A stretch of DNA of 35,198 bases from Tateyamaria sp. (lineage in GTDB: Bacteria; Pseudomonadota; Alphaproteobacteria; Rhodobacterales; Rhodobacteraceae), in NCBI GenBank assembly GCA_018668195.1, contig JABITU010000158.1, forward strand, positions 1 through 35,198, written 5' to 3'. Both the position numbers and the translations under genes were made by a program. The notes beneath the pieces are model-generated. The model searched no databases. It had not been told where the DNA came from and saw only the letters and a program-made list of their open reading frames with translations. How positions within the stretch are numbered: position 1 is the first letter of the stretch; each line of letters begins with the position of its first letter. Positions 34,854 through 35,198 of the stretch are shown here, one piece after another.

Positions 34854-35198
34854 TTAGCCTTGCTCTGGAACCAAAATCTCGCGTTTGCCAACATGGTTGG
34901 CCGAACTCACGATACCTTCGTCTTCCATTTGCTCCACCAGCCGCGCAGCCTTGTTGTAGCCGATGGCTAATTTGCGCTGAATGTAGCTGGTAGAACACTT
35001 TCGATCCTTGATTACGATTCCAACCGCCTGATCGTAAAGTGCATCTTCGCCATCGGTATTTCCACCAAGCCCCAGAACCGCGTCGATGCTGCTTTCCTTG
35101 TCCTCGTCAGAGCTTTCGACAACGCCAGAAACATAGTCCGGCGCTCCAAAAGCCTTGAGGTGGTTCACAATTTCTTCGACTTCCTCGTCGCTGACAAA
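34854..35198 (-). CDS. ftsK: DNA translocase FtsK, C-terminal fragment
   Basis: The last 114 codons of a gene that continues beyond the window; the first visible residues are FVSDEEVEEIVNHLKAFG, which read through the window edge. The end is the FtsK gamma winged-helix domain that recognises KOPS sequences to orient chromosome translocation at division: LYDQAVGIVIKDRKCSTSYI, GYNKAARLVEQMEDEGIV and KREILV. The membrane and motor domains lie outside the window. Confidence 0.97.
   Translation of the reverse strand, partial: FVSDEEVEEIVNHLKAFGAPDYVSGVVESSDEDKESSIDAVLGLGGNTDGEDALYDQAVGIVIKDRKCSTSYIQRKLAIGYNKAARLVEQMEDEGIVSSANHVGKREILVPEQG

Overview
The window reads as a chromosomal segment of an alphaproteobacterium of the order Rhodobacterales, most likely the marine Roseobacter group. 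This is judged from gene content and order (DUF1674 / rsmB / heparinase II-III / purH / lspA / DUF3035 / M16 peptidase, and ftsK next to lolA), from the sequence character of the housekeeping proteins, and from a glycine betaine demethylation locus. No insertion sequence, integrase, phage gene, CRISPR array, tRNA or rRNA gene was seen. It looks like stable core genome with short intergenic gaps.

Layout. 1-6757 (minus strand) is a run rsmB, heparinase II/III-like gene, purH, lspA, a DUF3035 lipoprotein and a zinc protease cut by the window edge. Divergent from it is a small SDHAF4-type (DUF1674) gene. 7049-8311 (minus) holds dapB followed by a small secreted protein of unknown role. 8500-15255 (plus) carries ribosome and RNA genes (rbfA, truB, rpsO, pnp) interleaved with a secreted phosphodiester-glycosidase-like protein, a DUF1643 protein and an RTX-repeat protein. 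15418-18071 has a 1-Cys peroxiredoxin divergent from an aldehyde dehydrogenase, then a cold-shock gene with a clear terminator. 18262-20256 has an RluA-type pseudouridine synthase, a SnoaL-like protein and a RarD permease.

20416-27593 (minus) is the most coherent metabolic unit: an XRE-cupin regulator, a LysE-type exporter, a dimethylglycine-dehydrogenase-like flavoprotein, a homocysteine S-methyltransferase and a sarcosine-dehydrogenase-like flavoprotein. Read in transcription order the enzymes could strip methyl groups from glycine betaine down to glycine, feeding methionine synthesis and folate-bound one-carbon units. Upstream of it, a thiolase gene overlaps a free methionine-R-sulfoxide reductase gene. 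A perfect 14-bp inverted repeat sits at the reductase stop codon, and a second repeat flanks the ribosome binding site of the regulator.

29370-35198 carries a STAS / RsbW-like switch pair without a visible sigma factor or phosphatase, a gamma-glutamyltransferase-family enzyme, hspQ, an AEC transporter, a small lytic-transglycosylase-like lipoprotein, lolA and the 3' end of ftsK.

No clearly new enzyme system stands out. The more unusual signals are non-coding: strong inverted repeats at operon borders, a short intergenic motif (AAAGCGTTTCAG or its CGCTTTA counterpart) that recurs between genes, and a chain of hairpins in the pnp leader.
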